Shown: positions 1 through 9,454, counted from the first letter of the stretch. The stretch is 64,000 nt of DNA from an uncultured Pontibacter sp. (GCF_947499215.1 NZ_CANMNI010000002.1:124001-188000), one strand, 5' to 3'. Notes: generated from the letters alone by a model not told the origin. Made by a program: numbers and translations.

Positions 1-507
1 GGCAAAGGTATTGTCTACCACCAGCTTTATACCTACCCGCTTCGTCTCTTCTACCAGTCGCTTTAGGTCCACCACTTGCAGTAGCGGATTGCTCATGGTT
101 TCGGCTAGCAGTAGCTTTGAGTTAGGCTGCACAAGATCCCCCAAGGTATAGAGACTGTCGCTTGGTACGTAGGTTACAGCTATACCCATACGGGTCAATT
201 CTTGCGACAGCAAGGCCGCTGAGCCGCCGTAGATCTCCTCTGCGCACAGCAGGTGGTCGCCTGACTGGCAATAGGTCAGCACAGCAGTCAGTATAGCCGA
301 CATGCCCGAAGAGGTGGCCACAGCCCCTGCACCACCCTCCAGTTTATTTACTTCCTCGGCCAGCTCATCGGAGTTGGGGTTGCCGTAGCGGGTATACATG
401 TACTGCTGTCCCGGTTGCTCGAAGTATAGCTCAAGGTCGTTCAGGTCTTCGAAAGTAAAAACCGAGGTCTGGTAGATCGGGGTCGTTTTGGGTGAAATCT
501 TGGGCAT
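1..507 (-). CDS. Cys/Met metabolism PLP-dependent enzyme (N-terminal part)
   Basis: This is a transsulfuration-family enzyme (cystathionine gamma-synthase/lyase or methionine gamma-lyase group), which uses pyridoxal phosphate to process sulfur amino acids in the cytosol. The first 169 residues are visible and the rest lies beyond the left edge. They open with the family start P-K-I-S-P-x-T-T-P-I-Y-Q-T-S-V-F, followed by YTRYGNPN (substrate and PLP phosphate contacts), a glycine-rich ATSSGMSAI segment and VVDNTFA at the edge. The PLP lysine would lie outside the window. ATG is at 505-507. The exact substrate cannot be told from this part. Confidence 0.88.
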   Translation of the reverse strand, partial: MPKISPKTTPIYQTSVFTFEDLNDLELYFEQPGQQYMYTRYGNPNSDELAEEVNKLEGGAGAVATSSGMSAILTAVLTYCQSGDHLLCAEEIYGGSAALLSQELTRMGIAVTYVPSDSLYTLGDLVQPNSKLLLAETMSNPLLQVVDLKRLVEETKRVGIKLVVDNTFA

Positions 508-575
508 GATCAGGTATAGCTCAATCGTTTTTTAAAGATAAACAGGATTTGGGAATGGACTGGCAGGTCAATTTT

Positions 576-583
576 TATTTTTG
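576..583 (+). promoter_or_regulatory. Candidate -7 box (TATTTTTG)
   Basis: TATTTTTG fits the Bacteroidota housekeeping -7 consensus TAnnTTTG and lies about 70 bases before the reductase ATG. A TTTG at 548-551 is further away than the usual 19-base spacing, so the -33 element is weak. Inference only. Confidence 0.4.
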
Positions 584-655
584 CCTCTACTACTATCAAA
601 TCTTTAGACGGACTGCACCCCGTATACAGGGCATAAACCCAGCAGTTCTAAGAAT

Positions 656-1714
656 ATGACCCCAGCTGAAAAACCAAACTACCATACCCTTACCATCACA
701 CATATCAAAGAGGAAGTCCCGGGAGTTAAGATTTTCACTTTGCAACCTGAGGACAATAAACCCCTGCCCTACAAAGCGGGACAATACCTGACCTTGGTGC
801 ATCATAGTCCGCATGGCGAAGTGCGGCGGTCCTATTCCATCACCTCCTCCCCTGTGCTAATCGAGCCGCTCATGATCGGTGTGAAGCGGATTGAGAATGG
901 CCTGTTCTCCCGCATGCTGGTAGACAACGCACGAGTAGGCGACAAACTGACAAGCGCTGGCGTTGCTGGTCTGTTTACGATACCTGAGGAGACAACATCG
1001 GTTAAACAGATTTTCTTTCTGGCGGCTGGCAGTGGCATTACTCCGATTTACTCCTTACTAAAAACTCTGCTACACGCCCATCCGGAGCTATCGGCCGTGC
1101 TGCTCTACAGCAACAGTTCCCCAAAGCGGGCCATGTTTCTCGAGCCGCTGCAGCAGCTTGCAATTGACTTCCCCGATAGGCTGCACGTTGAGTTTATCTT
1201 TAGCAACTCCGCTGACCTGAGCCGGGCGCGGCTGCACAAAGACCTGCTGCATACCTTCCTACAGACCTTATCTCGCGTGCCTTATGAACAGCAACTCTAC
1301 TACTTGTGCGGCCCTGACAACTACATGCGACTCATGTCGTTCGCGCTGCGGCAGGCAGGTATACCTGAGTCTAACATCCGAAAAGAGATTTTCAACACCG
1401 ATATTCGTAAGCCGGTCAAGCTGATACCGCCTGATACAGCCGCCCATCATGTCACGCTGCACTTGCAAGGAAAAACACATACCCTACTCTCCCGCTATCC
1501 GCATAATATCCTGCAAAGCGCCCGGCAGGCAGGTATAGACCTGCCCTATAGCTGCGAAACCGGCAAGTGCGGCAGTTGTATCGCCCGTGTGCTACACGGG
1601 AAAGTGTGGATGTCTTACAATGAGGTGCTTACGGAACGTGATATCGAAAGGGGCCTGACACTGACCTGTGTTGGCTTTCCTATTGGCGGAGATGTGGAGT
1701 TGGAGGTGCTGTAG
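656..1714 (+). CDS. PaaE-like FAD/[2Fe-2S] NAD(P)H oxidoreductase
   Basis: The protein is a 352-residue electron-transfer flavoprotein that should pass electrons from NAD(P)H through FAD to a plant-type ferredoxin cluster. Order: FAD-binding barrel with R-S-Y-S (residues 58-61), nucleotide-binding domain with GSGITP, and a C-terminal [2Fe-2S] domain with cysteines at 300, 305, 308 and 338. This is the layout of the PaaE/phenol hydroxylase reductase group; no PaaABCD genes are nearby, so the partner is unknown and it may be a general ferredoxin-NADP reductase-like protein. A degenerate copy of its last 50 or so codons lies at 5044-5205. Confidence 0.9.
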   Translation: MTPAEKPNYHTLTITHIKEEVPGVKIFTLQPEDNKPLPYKAGQYLTLVHHSPHGEVRRSYSITSSPVLIEPLMIGVKRIENGLFSRMLVDNARVGDKLTSAGVAGLFTIPEETTSVKQIFFLAAGSGITPIYSLLKTLLHAHPELSAVLLYSNSSPKRAMFLEPLQQLAIDFPDRLHVEFIFSNSADLSRARLHKDLLHTFLQTLSRVPYEQQLYYLCGPDNYMRLMSFALRQAGIPESNIRKEIFNTDIRKPVKLIPPDTAAHHVTLHLQGKTHTLLSRYPHNILQSARQAGIDLPYSCETGKCGSCIARVLHGKVWMSYNEVLTERDIERGLTLTCVGFPIGGDVELEVL

Positions 1715-1857
1715 TTAATTTTCTTTCTGCCATCCTACAACATATTACCAATACAACGCTTTATCAAGTCCTAAAAGACTTAACTCTTAAATTCAATTCT
1801 AATAATATATTGTAATTTTACTGTAGACCTATTCAGTAATAAAGTACCACCATTTCT

Positions 1858-2874
1858 ATGAAACAACTACTACCATTTATTTTCTTATTCAGCATATTAG
1901 TTTCTTGTAGTAAACAGTATATAGAACCAGAAGCCACATCACGTACGGACGATACGATTACGGTTACAAACCTCAATCCCGAGTATTCTTTACCATCCTC
2001 AGCAGGAGGGGAATACAACTTGCTCGGACACGGCTATGATGTAACCGGTCCGTTTGCTGAGGCAAGTGCTGCAGGTCATCAAATAATTGATGTCTTAAAA
2101 TTCAAGGAAGATAGCCCGAGTCTTGTTGACCTTGGCAGGTCCAATGTTGGTAGCGCAAGAACTTTCGCATCAGAAAATGCACAGGCTTATTCCCAGATGT
2201 TATCATCAGAAACTAAGGGGCAGAGATTGTTTAAAGGCGCTATCACGTCTTACTTCCCCAATCAGGATGCCCTTTCTGATAAATATATCTACTCAAGTTA
2301 CACCTTGCTTGTGGAACGGAAGAGAGTTAAAATGATGCCTGATTTAAGATTACTACAGAAATATGTAACAGATACTTTCAAGGCGGATATTCAAAGCAAA
2401 TCTCCTCAAGAGATAGTGGAAAAATATGGCACGCATATTTTAACCGATATTACTTTAGGAGCAAAACTGGTGGTATTATATCAGGCAGAGACTGAAAACA
2501 GAGACAGAGAAAAGGCAGCTAAGTTAGGCTTAACTGTAGCTATGGGTAATGTATTCAAATTTTCCACAGGCGATTTGGATAACGCCAATACCACATCTGC
2601 CACAGGCAATTTTTCACAAAAGCTCAGCTACAGGGCTTTTAACGGAGATCCGGACAAAATATCCCAAACTACATCTCCCGAATCTAAACATCCCACTGTT
2701 GATATATCCGGATGGCAGCAGAGTTTGTCAACAACTGATGATGTGCTCATAGATTTCAACTTTTCTGGAGATTCTTTATTGCCGTTGTATGATGTGATTG
2801 AGGATCCGGTAAAAAGAGAGGAAGTGAGAGCGTATGTTGAAGCTTACTTAGCAGAAAATCAGGTTGAACTATAG
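1858..2874 (+). CDS. MACPF-domain lipoprotein (perforin-like)
   Basis: The 338-residue protein has a lipoprotein signal (lipobox LVSC at residues 14-17) and features of the membrane attack complex/perforin family: LGHGYDV near residue 55 and the signature YGTHIL near residue 190, with flanking regions of suitable length for the membrane-inserting helices. Known Bacteroidota relatives include the Bacteroidales secreted antimicrobial proteins, similar-sized MACPF lipoproteins that kill close relatives. A toxic role here is inference. The gene is AT-richer than its housekeeping neighbours and stands alone on its strand, followed by a beta-barrel gene. No immunity gene is recognised. Confidence 0.82.
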   Translation: MKQLLPFIFLFSILVSCSKQYIEPEATSRTDDTITVTNLNPEYSLPSSAGGEYNLLGHGYDVTGPFAEASAAGHQIIDVLKFKEDSPSLVDLGRSNVGSARTFASENAQAYSQMLSSETKGQRLFKGAITSYFPNQDALSDKYIYSSYTLLVERKRVKMMPDLRLLQKYVTDTFKADIQSKSPQEIVEKYGTHILTDITLGAKLVVLYQAETENRDREKAAKLGLTVAMGNVFKFSTGDLDNANTTSATGNFSQKLSYRAFNGDPDKISQTTSPESKHPTVDISGWQQSLSTTDDVLIDFNFSGDSLLPLYDVIEDPVKREEVRAYVEAYLAENQVEL

Positions 2875-2978
2875 CGGTTCTACAAAATTACACTTTATCT
2901 ATAGGAGGTGGAAGTTTAGTTATAGTACCAATAAGCGTATGTTTACGATTTTCTGTAAGTTGGACTTAATAATATAAA

Positions 2979-3626
2979 ATGAAGATAAAGAGACCTCTAA
3001 TCATTTTTCTTTTTGCTCTCATAGGTCATAGTGGATATAGCCAAGTTTCAATTGGTGCAAGGGCAGGGTTAAATTTTGCTAGAATAGTATCTGCATTAGA
3101 GGAAGCTGAGACGCGTGGGTTCAAGAGGGGATATTACGCAGGAGCCACCGCTCAAGTAGAACTTTCGGAAAGGCGGTTTGTACGTGCGGAACTTCTTTAT
3201 ACTCAAAAGGGGAATAGGTACGGAGCTAGCTTTCTTTCTCCTGATGGAGGAGAGTCAACTTTCCACTATGCGGCTGTTGCGTGGCATCATGGCTACCGCC
3301 CCACAGAAAAGCTCTCCTTACTTTTGGGTCCCCAAGTTGGCAAACTTATGAGCGCGAACACAAGGTTTGCTGACAAGAGTTTTGACATCACTGACTCTTA
3401 CAGTAAATGGGATTTGGGACTTGACCTAGGGCTAGAGTACAGAATTACAGCTAAGTTGGGAATTGAAACAAGATACACCTATGGGTTTAGGCTCATGTCA
3501 GAAACTCAGGATAGGCGATTTGGCGGGACCTCTAGTAGTTCAGGAAGAAGGTATGATGGAGCAAACCGAGTTTTACAGATCGGACTAATATACTTTTTGA
3601 AGGAGGGAGAAGACAGAGCTAAATAG
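2979..3626 (+). CDS. Outer membrane beta-barrel protein
   Basis: The protein has 215 residues with a cleavable signal peptide (hydrophobic core IIFLFALIGHSG, cut near GYSQ) and the opening VSIGARAGLNFA typical of small Bacteroidota outer membrane barrels (PorT-like OMP_b-brl_2 family). Alternating aromatic beta-strands such as FVRAELLYTQKG and LGIETRYTYGF follow, and it ends in LQIGLIYFLKEGEDRAK, so the last strand is followed by a short charged tail. Substrate or partner is unknown. It follows the MACPF lipoprotein by 104 bases, so co-function is possible but unproven. Confidence 0.75.
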   Translation: MKIKRPLIIFLFALIGHSGYSQVSIGARAGLNFARIVSALEEAETRGFKRGYYAGATAQVELSERRFVRAELLYTQKGNRYGASFLSPDGGESTFHYAAVAWHHGYRPTEKLSLLLGPQVGKLMSANTRFADKSFDITDSYSKWDLGLDLGLEYRITAKLGIETRYTYGFRLMSETQDRRFGGTSSSSGRRYDGANRVLQIGLIYFLKEGEDRAK

Positions 3627-3747
3627 GCCTATGCTTTGAAGCAATTTTAATAAAAGCATTAGTCTAACAAGAAATACTTAGTCCAACAAAACCTAAACCA
3701 CACCAAGGCGTGCTTTAGCAAAGCCGTTAATCCTCTAAATCATAATC

Positions 3748-4473
3748 ATGAGTTTTCTGAAAGCAGAGTGGCGGAAACTAGCCATCGCGAACTACGAGGT
3801 AGACAGCTCCTTGCTAAAAGACTACCTCCCCTATGGCACTGAGCTTGACTTATGGAACGGCAAGTGTTATGTGAGCTTGGTCGGCTTTATGTTCCTGAAC
3901 ACCAAACTGCTGAATCTAAAAATACCGTTTCATGTGAACTTCGAAGAAGTGAATCTCCGGTTCTATGTGAAAAGGCTGGAGCATGATATCTGGAAGCGGG
4001 GTGTGGTATTTATCAAGGAGATTGTTCCTAAGCCAGCTTTGACTTTCGTTGCCAACACGGTCTATAAAGAGCACTACGAAACGTTACCTATGAAACACAG
4101 TTGGAGCGAGACCGAAAGCGAAAGGCTGGTAGAATATAGCTGGAAGAAAAAAACCAAATGGCAGACTTTCCGTGTGCGGGCGAGCAAAGAGGCAAGCTTG
4201 ATACAGTCCGCTAGTGAAACTGAGTTTATAACGGAGCACTACTGGGGCTATGCGAAAGTCAGTGATGCCAAAACGAATGAATATGAAGTGACCCACCCCA
4301 GATGGGATGCCTATGACGTGGTGAGTTATGAAATTGATGTGGATTTCGGAGAGGTGTACGGACCTCAGTTTGGCTTCTTGAGTATGGAACGCCCTGTTTC
4401 TGTCATGCTGGCGGAAGGCTCTGAAATAAAGGTTGAAAACAAGAAAACGATAGTGGACGCTGTATCCGCTTAA
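3748..4473 (+). CDS. DUF2071 (YqjF-like) family protein
   Basis: A 241-residue cytosolic protein with the DUF2071/YqjF pattern: an N-terminal stretch on LLKDYLPYGTELDLWNGKCYVSLVGF-type sequence (positions about 24-50), then VNLRFYVKR and a C-terminal VYGPQFGFLS. The family has an acetoacetate decarboxylase-like fold but no established reaction. The start ATG follows a 121-base spacer with no clear ribosome site. Five bases separate it from the next gene, so the two are probably co-transcribed. Confidence 0.75.
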   Translation: MSFLKAEWRKLAIANYEVDSSLLKDYLPYGTELDLWNGKCYVSLVGFMFLNTKLLNLKIPFHVNFEEVNLRFYVKRLEHDIWKRGVVFIKEIVPKPALTFVANTVYKEHYETLPMKHSWSETESERLVEYSWKKKTKWQTFRVRASKEASLIQSASETEFITEHYWGYAKVSDAKTNEYEVTHPRWDAYDVVSYEIDVDFGEVYGPQFGFLSMERPVSVMLAEGSEIKVENKKTIVDAVSA

Positions 4474-4478
4474 CCAAA

Positions 4479-5129
4479 ATGGCAATTATCATTCCCGTCC
4501 TTTTCTTCATGCTCCTGCCCCTGATTTTCATCGGCGTCGGCTACTACTTTGACTATAAGCATGACAAGCGAGATTTTGTGGCTACCTTAAAAAAAATGGC
4601 TCGCGAGCTTTTAAAGCTGGCCGCTGTAACTGCCATAATTACCATAGGCGGGAAATTCATTTACCAGCTATTCCCTTTAGATCATGATTATGGCAAAAGC
4701 TACAATGCGACAAGGGCCGAAGCGAGCATACCTTTAATTGAAGCCGAATGGAAGTTAGCCGAGCACGCCGGCAACAGGTATACGCAATGGTGGATGGACT
4801 CAACCGACTCAGACAGGCGCACGCACACCCTCAAGATCATTAACTACAACTTGCTGGGACCAACGCAGGAGTTTGACTATTTTAGTAACCCAGCTGCATC
4901 ATTTAGGCTAGAGTCCCAATACGATTATCAAAGCAATTCAATGAGCTATCGTATAATCAAGCCTAAAACGGGTGCCTACTTTAATTTTGCTGCAACTCAA
5001 CCACATCCTGATGAAATTGTCACTTCTATCATGAAGGAAGAATTTGATAAAATCCTGAGAGACTGGCAGCTGCATCGCCAAGGTGCTGCAAAGCAAGAGA
5101 TGGGTGTCGTACAACGAGGTGCTCAATGA
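4479..5129 (+). CDS. Unrecognised membrane-anchored protein; tail runs into gene remnant
   Basis: This 216-residue protein is not recognised. Two hydrophobic segments are visible (IIPVLFFMLLPLIFIGVGYY at 3-22 and LLKLAAVTAIITIGGKFI near 46-63), with a soluble remainder. It sits 5 bases after the DUF2071 gene. From about base 5059 its reading frame passes out of frame through a decayed [2Fe-2S] domain fragment, so roughly its last 23 residues are probably not ancestral to the family. The protein may therefore have lost or changed its original C terminus. Confidence 0.6.
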   Translation: MAIIIPVLFFMLLPLIFIGVGYYFDYKHDKRDFVATLKKMARELLKLAAVTAIITIGGKFIYQLFPLDHDYGKSYNATRAEASIPLIEAEWKLAEHAGNRYTQWWMDSTDSDRRTHTLKIINYNLLGPTQEFDYFSNPAASFRLESQYDYQSNSMSYRIIKPKTGAYFNFAATQPHPDEIVTSIMKEEFDKILRDWQLHRQGAAKQEMGVVQRGAQ

Positions 5130-5205
5130 AAAATATATTAAGTGGCCCCCCTTTACGTGTATTGACTTTCAGGTTGGTGCAAATGCGGAACTGGAGGATC
5201 TTTAA
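5044..5205 (+). pseudogene. Remnant of the 3' end of a PaaE-like reductase gene
   Basis: In frame from 5062 the DNA reads ETGSCIAKVLQSK, then RWVSYNEVLNEKYIKW, then PPFTCIDFQVGANAELEDL and a stop at 5203-5205. It matches the C terminus of the intact reductase at 656-1714 (ETGKCGSCIARVLHGK, WMSYNEVLTERDIERG, LTCVGFPIGGDVELEVL and stop). The first cluster cysteine is a TGA stop and three residues (KCG) are missing, so it cannot make a working domain. No upstream part of the gene is left. At DNA level it is well diverged, so it is an old copy or an ortholog fragment. Confidence 0.8.
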
Positions 5206-5341
5206 AAAATTGCAAGCAAAACGGCTCTTGTAAGTAGCAGTTCCCCTATATTGTTACATGTATTTAGGCATTAAAAGAACGCACCAATACTCAACAATAC
5301 TGTACTGAAGCAAAAGTAAACGCAACCTTAAAGCTTTCCAT

Positions 5342-5863
5342 ATGAAATCACTTCTTAATTTCTTCTTCTTTATTTGTTTTAGCACGGCAACCTGCTATGC
5401 TCAAGACGGAATGCTAGATTCTTCTATGCTGCGCCTCAAAGAGTTAAAATTTTTTTCCGAAAAAGCTGCTATAGAAAAGGTCTTTGGCGCACCAAAAAAA
5501 ATTACAGAGCCGAAGTACGAGTGTGGTTTTCACTCAGAGGCCGAACAAGGCCAGAAGTACTACCAATTAGTGTATGACAACATTGTATTTATCGGAAATG
5601 ACAAGGAGAAATATATCATTGACTCGCTTGATTTTAGATTAGATAAAACACTTACCGTAAGGTATGGCAAATGGAATCTCAATTCCAAAACCTCAGTAGA
5701 TGACTTTGTAAAAATATTCGGAGAAGCTATTCGAGAGGATTTTATAGATCAAGAGGACGGCACTACTTCTATGGCGCTGTTCTTTAAAAAGGGAGATGAC
5801 GCTATGGCATTCAGCTTTGAGGGGGGTTATTTAGTTGCCATGCATTACTGGTCGCCCTGCTAG
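5342..5863 (+). CDS. Unrecognised secreted protein
   Basis: The protein has 173 residues with a clear signal peptide (LLNFFFFICFSTATCYAQ, residues 4-21) and a soluble periplasmic or surface-exposed body with no recognised motif. Single cysteines at about 61 and 173 could form a disulfide. It stands alone and ends right before a very strong hairpin terminator at 5869-5915. The gene is AT-rich (many AAA, TTT codons) like the accessory block upstream. Confidence 0.65.
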   Translation: MKSLLNFFFFICFSTATCYAQDGMLDSSMLRLKELKFFSEKAAIEKVFGAPKKITEPKYECGFHSEAEQGQKYYQLVYDNIVFIGNDKEKYIIDSLDFRLDKTLTVRYGKWNLNSKTSVDDFVKIFGEAIREDFIDQEDGTTSMALFFKKGDDAMAFSFEGGYLVAMHYWSPC

Positions 5864-5868
5864 TTAAT

Positions 5869-5927
5869 GCATCAGATTCGCTACAAAGTATAATACTTTG
5901 TAGCGAATCTGATGCTAATTTTTTTTC
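5869..5927 (+). terminator. Strong hairpin terminator (22-bp perfect stem)
   Basis: Bases 5869-5890 and 5894-5915 are exact inverted copies (22 bp) with a TAA loop, followed by a T-run to 5926. It ends the gene at 5342-5863. Confidence 0.85.
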
Positions 5928-5944
5928 ACGGCTACATTGTTCCT

Positions 5945-6057
5945 TAAAAACAAAAATCCCCTTCTGCTCTTATCAAGCGAAGGGGATTTTTTATGCTTAC
6001 GTTGGCGCTGTACTACTTAGCGGTAGATGCTACAAAGATTAGCTTGTCATCATTTCC
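5945..6057 (-). pseudogene. Remnant of atpC 3' end plus its terminator
   Basis: On the minus strand, 6057 to 6013 reads GNDDKLIFVASTAK and stop, resembling the atpC end LNNKIIVLAESATE and stop. The bases after the stop (TAGTACAGC, then GTAAGCAT and the hairpin) match those after the real atpC, and 5945-5978 is identical over 34 bases to 7268-7301. The hairpin (ATCCCCTTC...GAAGGGGAT) still serves as terminator for the 6069-7089 operon. No upstream part of atpC is left here. Confidence 0.78.
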
Positions 6058-6068
6058 ATTAAACTTAC

Positions 6069-6617
6069 CTACTCCTCCACTATATTGATAGCCTGCTTGA
6101 TACGACTAATCCAGTGCGACCAAGTTCGGGAAGAAAGGTACAGAAAGATCAGCGTTATCAATCCCATTCCTGCCAAGAAAAACACATGTTTAGCATCTAG
6201 TGAAATTGAAGAGGTGAAAAATACCCACAATGCTGTACTGAACAGTACCACCGATGTAAGTGAAAAGGCTCGCGCACGTTGCAATTGGATGAGAAAATAC
6301 TGTAGAGAACTCAGCACATTTCCGGAACTCACTGGGTGCTTTAATGTGAAGTAACTATAAAGATTGCTGCTTAAATAAAAGAGTGCTCCAAGGACCAACA
6401 CAATCGTAGCATATACAGGCTTCAGGTGGCCATCGAAGATATCATAGAAAACGAGAAGCATAACAGTTATAGCTACTGCTTCTATCACCAGTTTTGCTTT
6501 AATTCTTCGTAATACCGGGTGCTTATTCACATCCGTCATTTCCGTCAATTTCTCCTTAGTTACTATTTGGTCAGGAGTCTCCTGTTGCCATGCTGTTTTT
6601 AACTTATCAAGATCCAT
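6069..6617 (-). CDS. Putative membrane partner of ECF sigma factor
   Basis: A 182-residue protein beginning MDLDKLKTAWQQE, a start common in Bacteroidota proteins encoded after ECF sigma genes. Four hydrophobic segments follow (about 46-60, 69-88, 117-136 and 144-160). Its ATG overlaps the end of the sigma factor gene by 11 bases, so the two are translationally coupled. A role as anti-sigma or sensor is inferred from position alone; no known anti-sigma domain is recognised. Confidence 0.72.
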   Translation of the reverse strand: MDLDKLKTAWQQETPDQIVTKEKLTEMTDVNKHPVLRRIKAKLVIEAVAITVMLLVFYDIFDGHLKPVYATIVLVLGALFYLSSNLYSYFTLKHPVSSGNVLSSLQYFLIQLQRARAFSLTSVVLFSTALWVFFTSSISLDAKHVFFLAGMGLITLIFLYLSSRTWSHWISRIKQAINIVEE

Positions 6618-7089
6618 AACTGTGCTCTTTAACTAGTTGCTTAAGTTTATTTTTTATCCTGTTCAAACGGACTCCTACATTACTCTCACTTATTCCTACT
6701 ATTTCACTGATCTCTTTATAAGAAAGATCTTCCAAGTAAAGCGATATCACTGCCCTTTCACCCTCGTTCAGTTGCTTTAGGGCAATAAGCAGTTGTTCGT
6801 ATCCGTCATTTGAAGAGCTTTGCTCCTCAACCAAATCAGGAACAGAATCAGTGTATTTAATTGGAGTAGTCTGTTTCCGAAAAGATGCCAAGGCCGTGTT
6901 AAGCGAGATTCTATACATCCATGTAGTCACGCCAGATTCCTGCCTGAATTTTGGATAAGACTTCCATAGTTGGTAAACAATCTCCTGAAAAAGATCCTGC
7001 CTGTTTTCCAGAGAATCCCTGTACAGCTTACATATCTTGTGAATGATGCCTTGGTGCTGCTTTATCAAGTCCAGAAATTCTTCTTTCAT
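6607..7089 (-). CDS. ECF-type RNA polymerase sigma factor
   Basis: The 160-residue protein has sigma region 2 (RQDLFQEIVYQLWKSYPKF, then TWMYRISLNTAL, about residues 29-70) and region 4 (ERAVISLYLEDLSYKEISEI, then GISESNVGVRLNRIKNKLK, about 110-150), without regions 1 and 3, as in extracytoplasmic-function sigma factors. It should direct RNA polymerase to a small regulon in response to an envelope signal. It is the first gene of a two-gene operon and may control its own promoter in the 180-base spacer upstream, but no operator is evident. Confidence 0.92.
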   Translation of the reverse strand: MKEEFLDLIKQHQGIIHKICKLYRDSLENRQDLFQEIVYQLWKSYPKFRQESGVTTWMYRISLNTALASFRKQTTPIKYTDSVPDLVEEQSSSNDGYEQLLIALKQLNEGERAVISLYLEDLSYKEISEIVGISESNVGVRLNRIKNKLKQLVKEHSYGS

Positions 7090-7267
7090 ACCGACAGTGC
7101 TTCTTTAGTCATTTGAGTTATTAGTTGCTGGCGGGATTAAAAACTTACAAATCAAGCTAAATTTATTTTTGCAAATAGTAAGACTACAAGCACAGTATAT
7201 GCGCCATTTACCTGCAGATTAGGATTAAACTGTCAAATATGATTCTTACAAGTATACAGAAAGGGTA

Positions 7268-7320
7268 TAAAAACAAAAATCCCCTTCTGCTCTTATCAAG
7301 CAGAAGGGGATTTTTTTATG
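7268..7320 (-). terminator. Terminator of atpDC
   Basis: The stem ATCCCCTTCTGC / GCAGAAGGGGAT (12 bp, 9-base loop) is flanked by A-runs and T-runs and so can work in both directions. It follows the atpC stop by about 20 bases. A slightly damaged copy is at 5945-5992. Confidence 0.85.
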
Positions 7321-7337
7321 CTTTAGCTAATGCTGTA

Positions 7338-7583
7338 CTACTCGGTGGCTGATTCAGCCAGTACGATGATTTTGTTGTTCAGCACTTCTACCACACCACC
7401 ATCCACAGTGTAGAACGTTTGTCCTTGCGCGGTAGTGATACGGATTCTGCCACTTTCGAGGGTGCTGATAAGGGGAGCGTGCGAGTTCAGAACCTCAAAC
7501 GAACCGTTTGTGCCCGGAAACTGAGCAGCCTCTACCTCACCGGCAAAAACCTTCTTATCTGGTGTGATTATCTCTAAATACAT
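7338..7583 (-). CDS. atpC: ATP synthase F1 epsilon subunit (short form)
   Basis: This 81-residue protein is the epsilon subunit of the F1 head, linking gamma to the c-ring. It has the N-terminal beta-sandwich only (MYLEIITPDKKVFAGEVEA, then GTNGSFEVLNSHAPLIS) and lacks the C-terminal helical hairpin that regulates the enzyme in many bacteria; this short form is usual in Bacteroidota. It is encoded after atpD, away from the other ATP synthase genes, also common in the phylum. A remnant of its 3' end lies at 5945-6057. Confidence 0.93.
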   Translation of the reverse strand: MYLEIITPDKKVFAGEVEAAQFPGTNGSFEVLNSHAPLISTLESGRIRITTAQGQTFYTVDGGVVEVLNNKIIVLAESATE

Positions 7584-7606
7584 CTGTTTCAGTTAACAGT
7601 TAACAA

Positions 7607-7644
7607 TTATCAGTGACCAGAATTTGATAACTGATCACTGATAA
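7607..7644. repeat. Inverted repeat between atpD and atpC
   Basis: TTATCAGTGA (7607-7616) and TCACTGATAA (7635-7644) are exact inverted copies around an 18-base loop; GTTAAC-type half repeats flank them. In the mRNA this would fold between the beta and epsilon coding regions and could affect their ratio (inference). Confidence 0.6.
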
Positions 7645-7657
7645 CTGTTTAATGAAT

Positions 7658-9169
<1,512 letters not shown>

Positions 9170-9211
9170 TTATATATTGATTAACTGTTATAACGGAGTT
9201 ATTTCAAGGCG

Positions 9212-9219
9212 CAAAACTA
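9212..9219 (-). promoter_or_regulatory. Candidate -7 box of atpDC (TAGTTTTG)
   Basis: Read on the minus strand, TAGTTTTG matches TAnnTTTG and lies about 50 bases before the atpD ATG. The -33 element at 19-base spacing is poor. Confidence 0.45.
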
Positions 9220-9454
9220 AGGTATAAAAGGGACATTTCCACACAAGACCTCAAAAAGTTTTAACCTTCTCAAAATCAAAGGGTAGCGCATCTGTGTCAA
9301 AAACATGGGTTGCACGATGCAAGAGCATAATAATTTCGATGGCGCTGCTATAATATTATCCTCATGCTTTAAACTTTGGCGCCAGTTAGTAGTCTATACC
9401 TACCGAGCGGCTTATACCTGTTCACCTTAAAAATCACCCAAACCAACCTTTTTC

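Noticed and set aside
656..1714. Phenylacetate degradation role for the PaaE-like reductase
   Set aside because: No paaABCD or other phenylacetate genes are next to it; the domain order alone does not fix the pathway.
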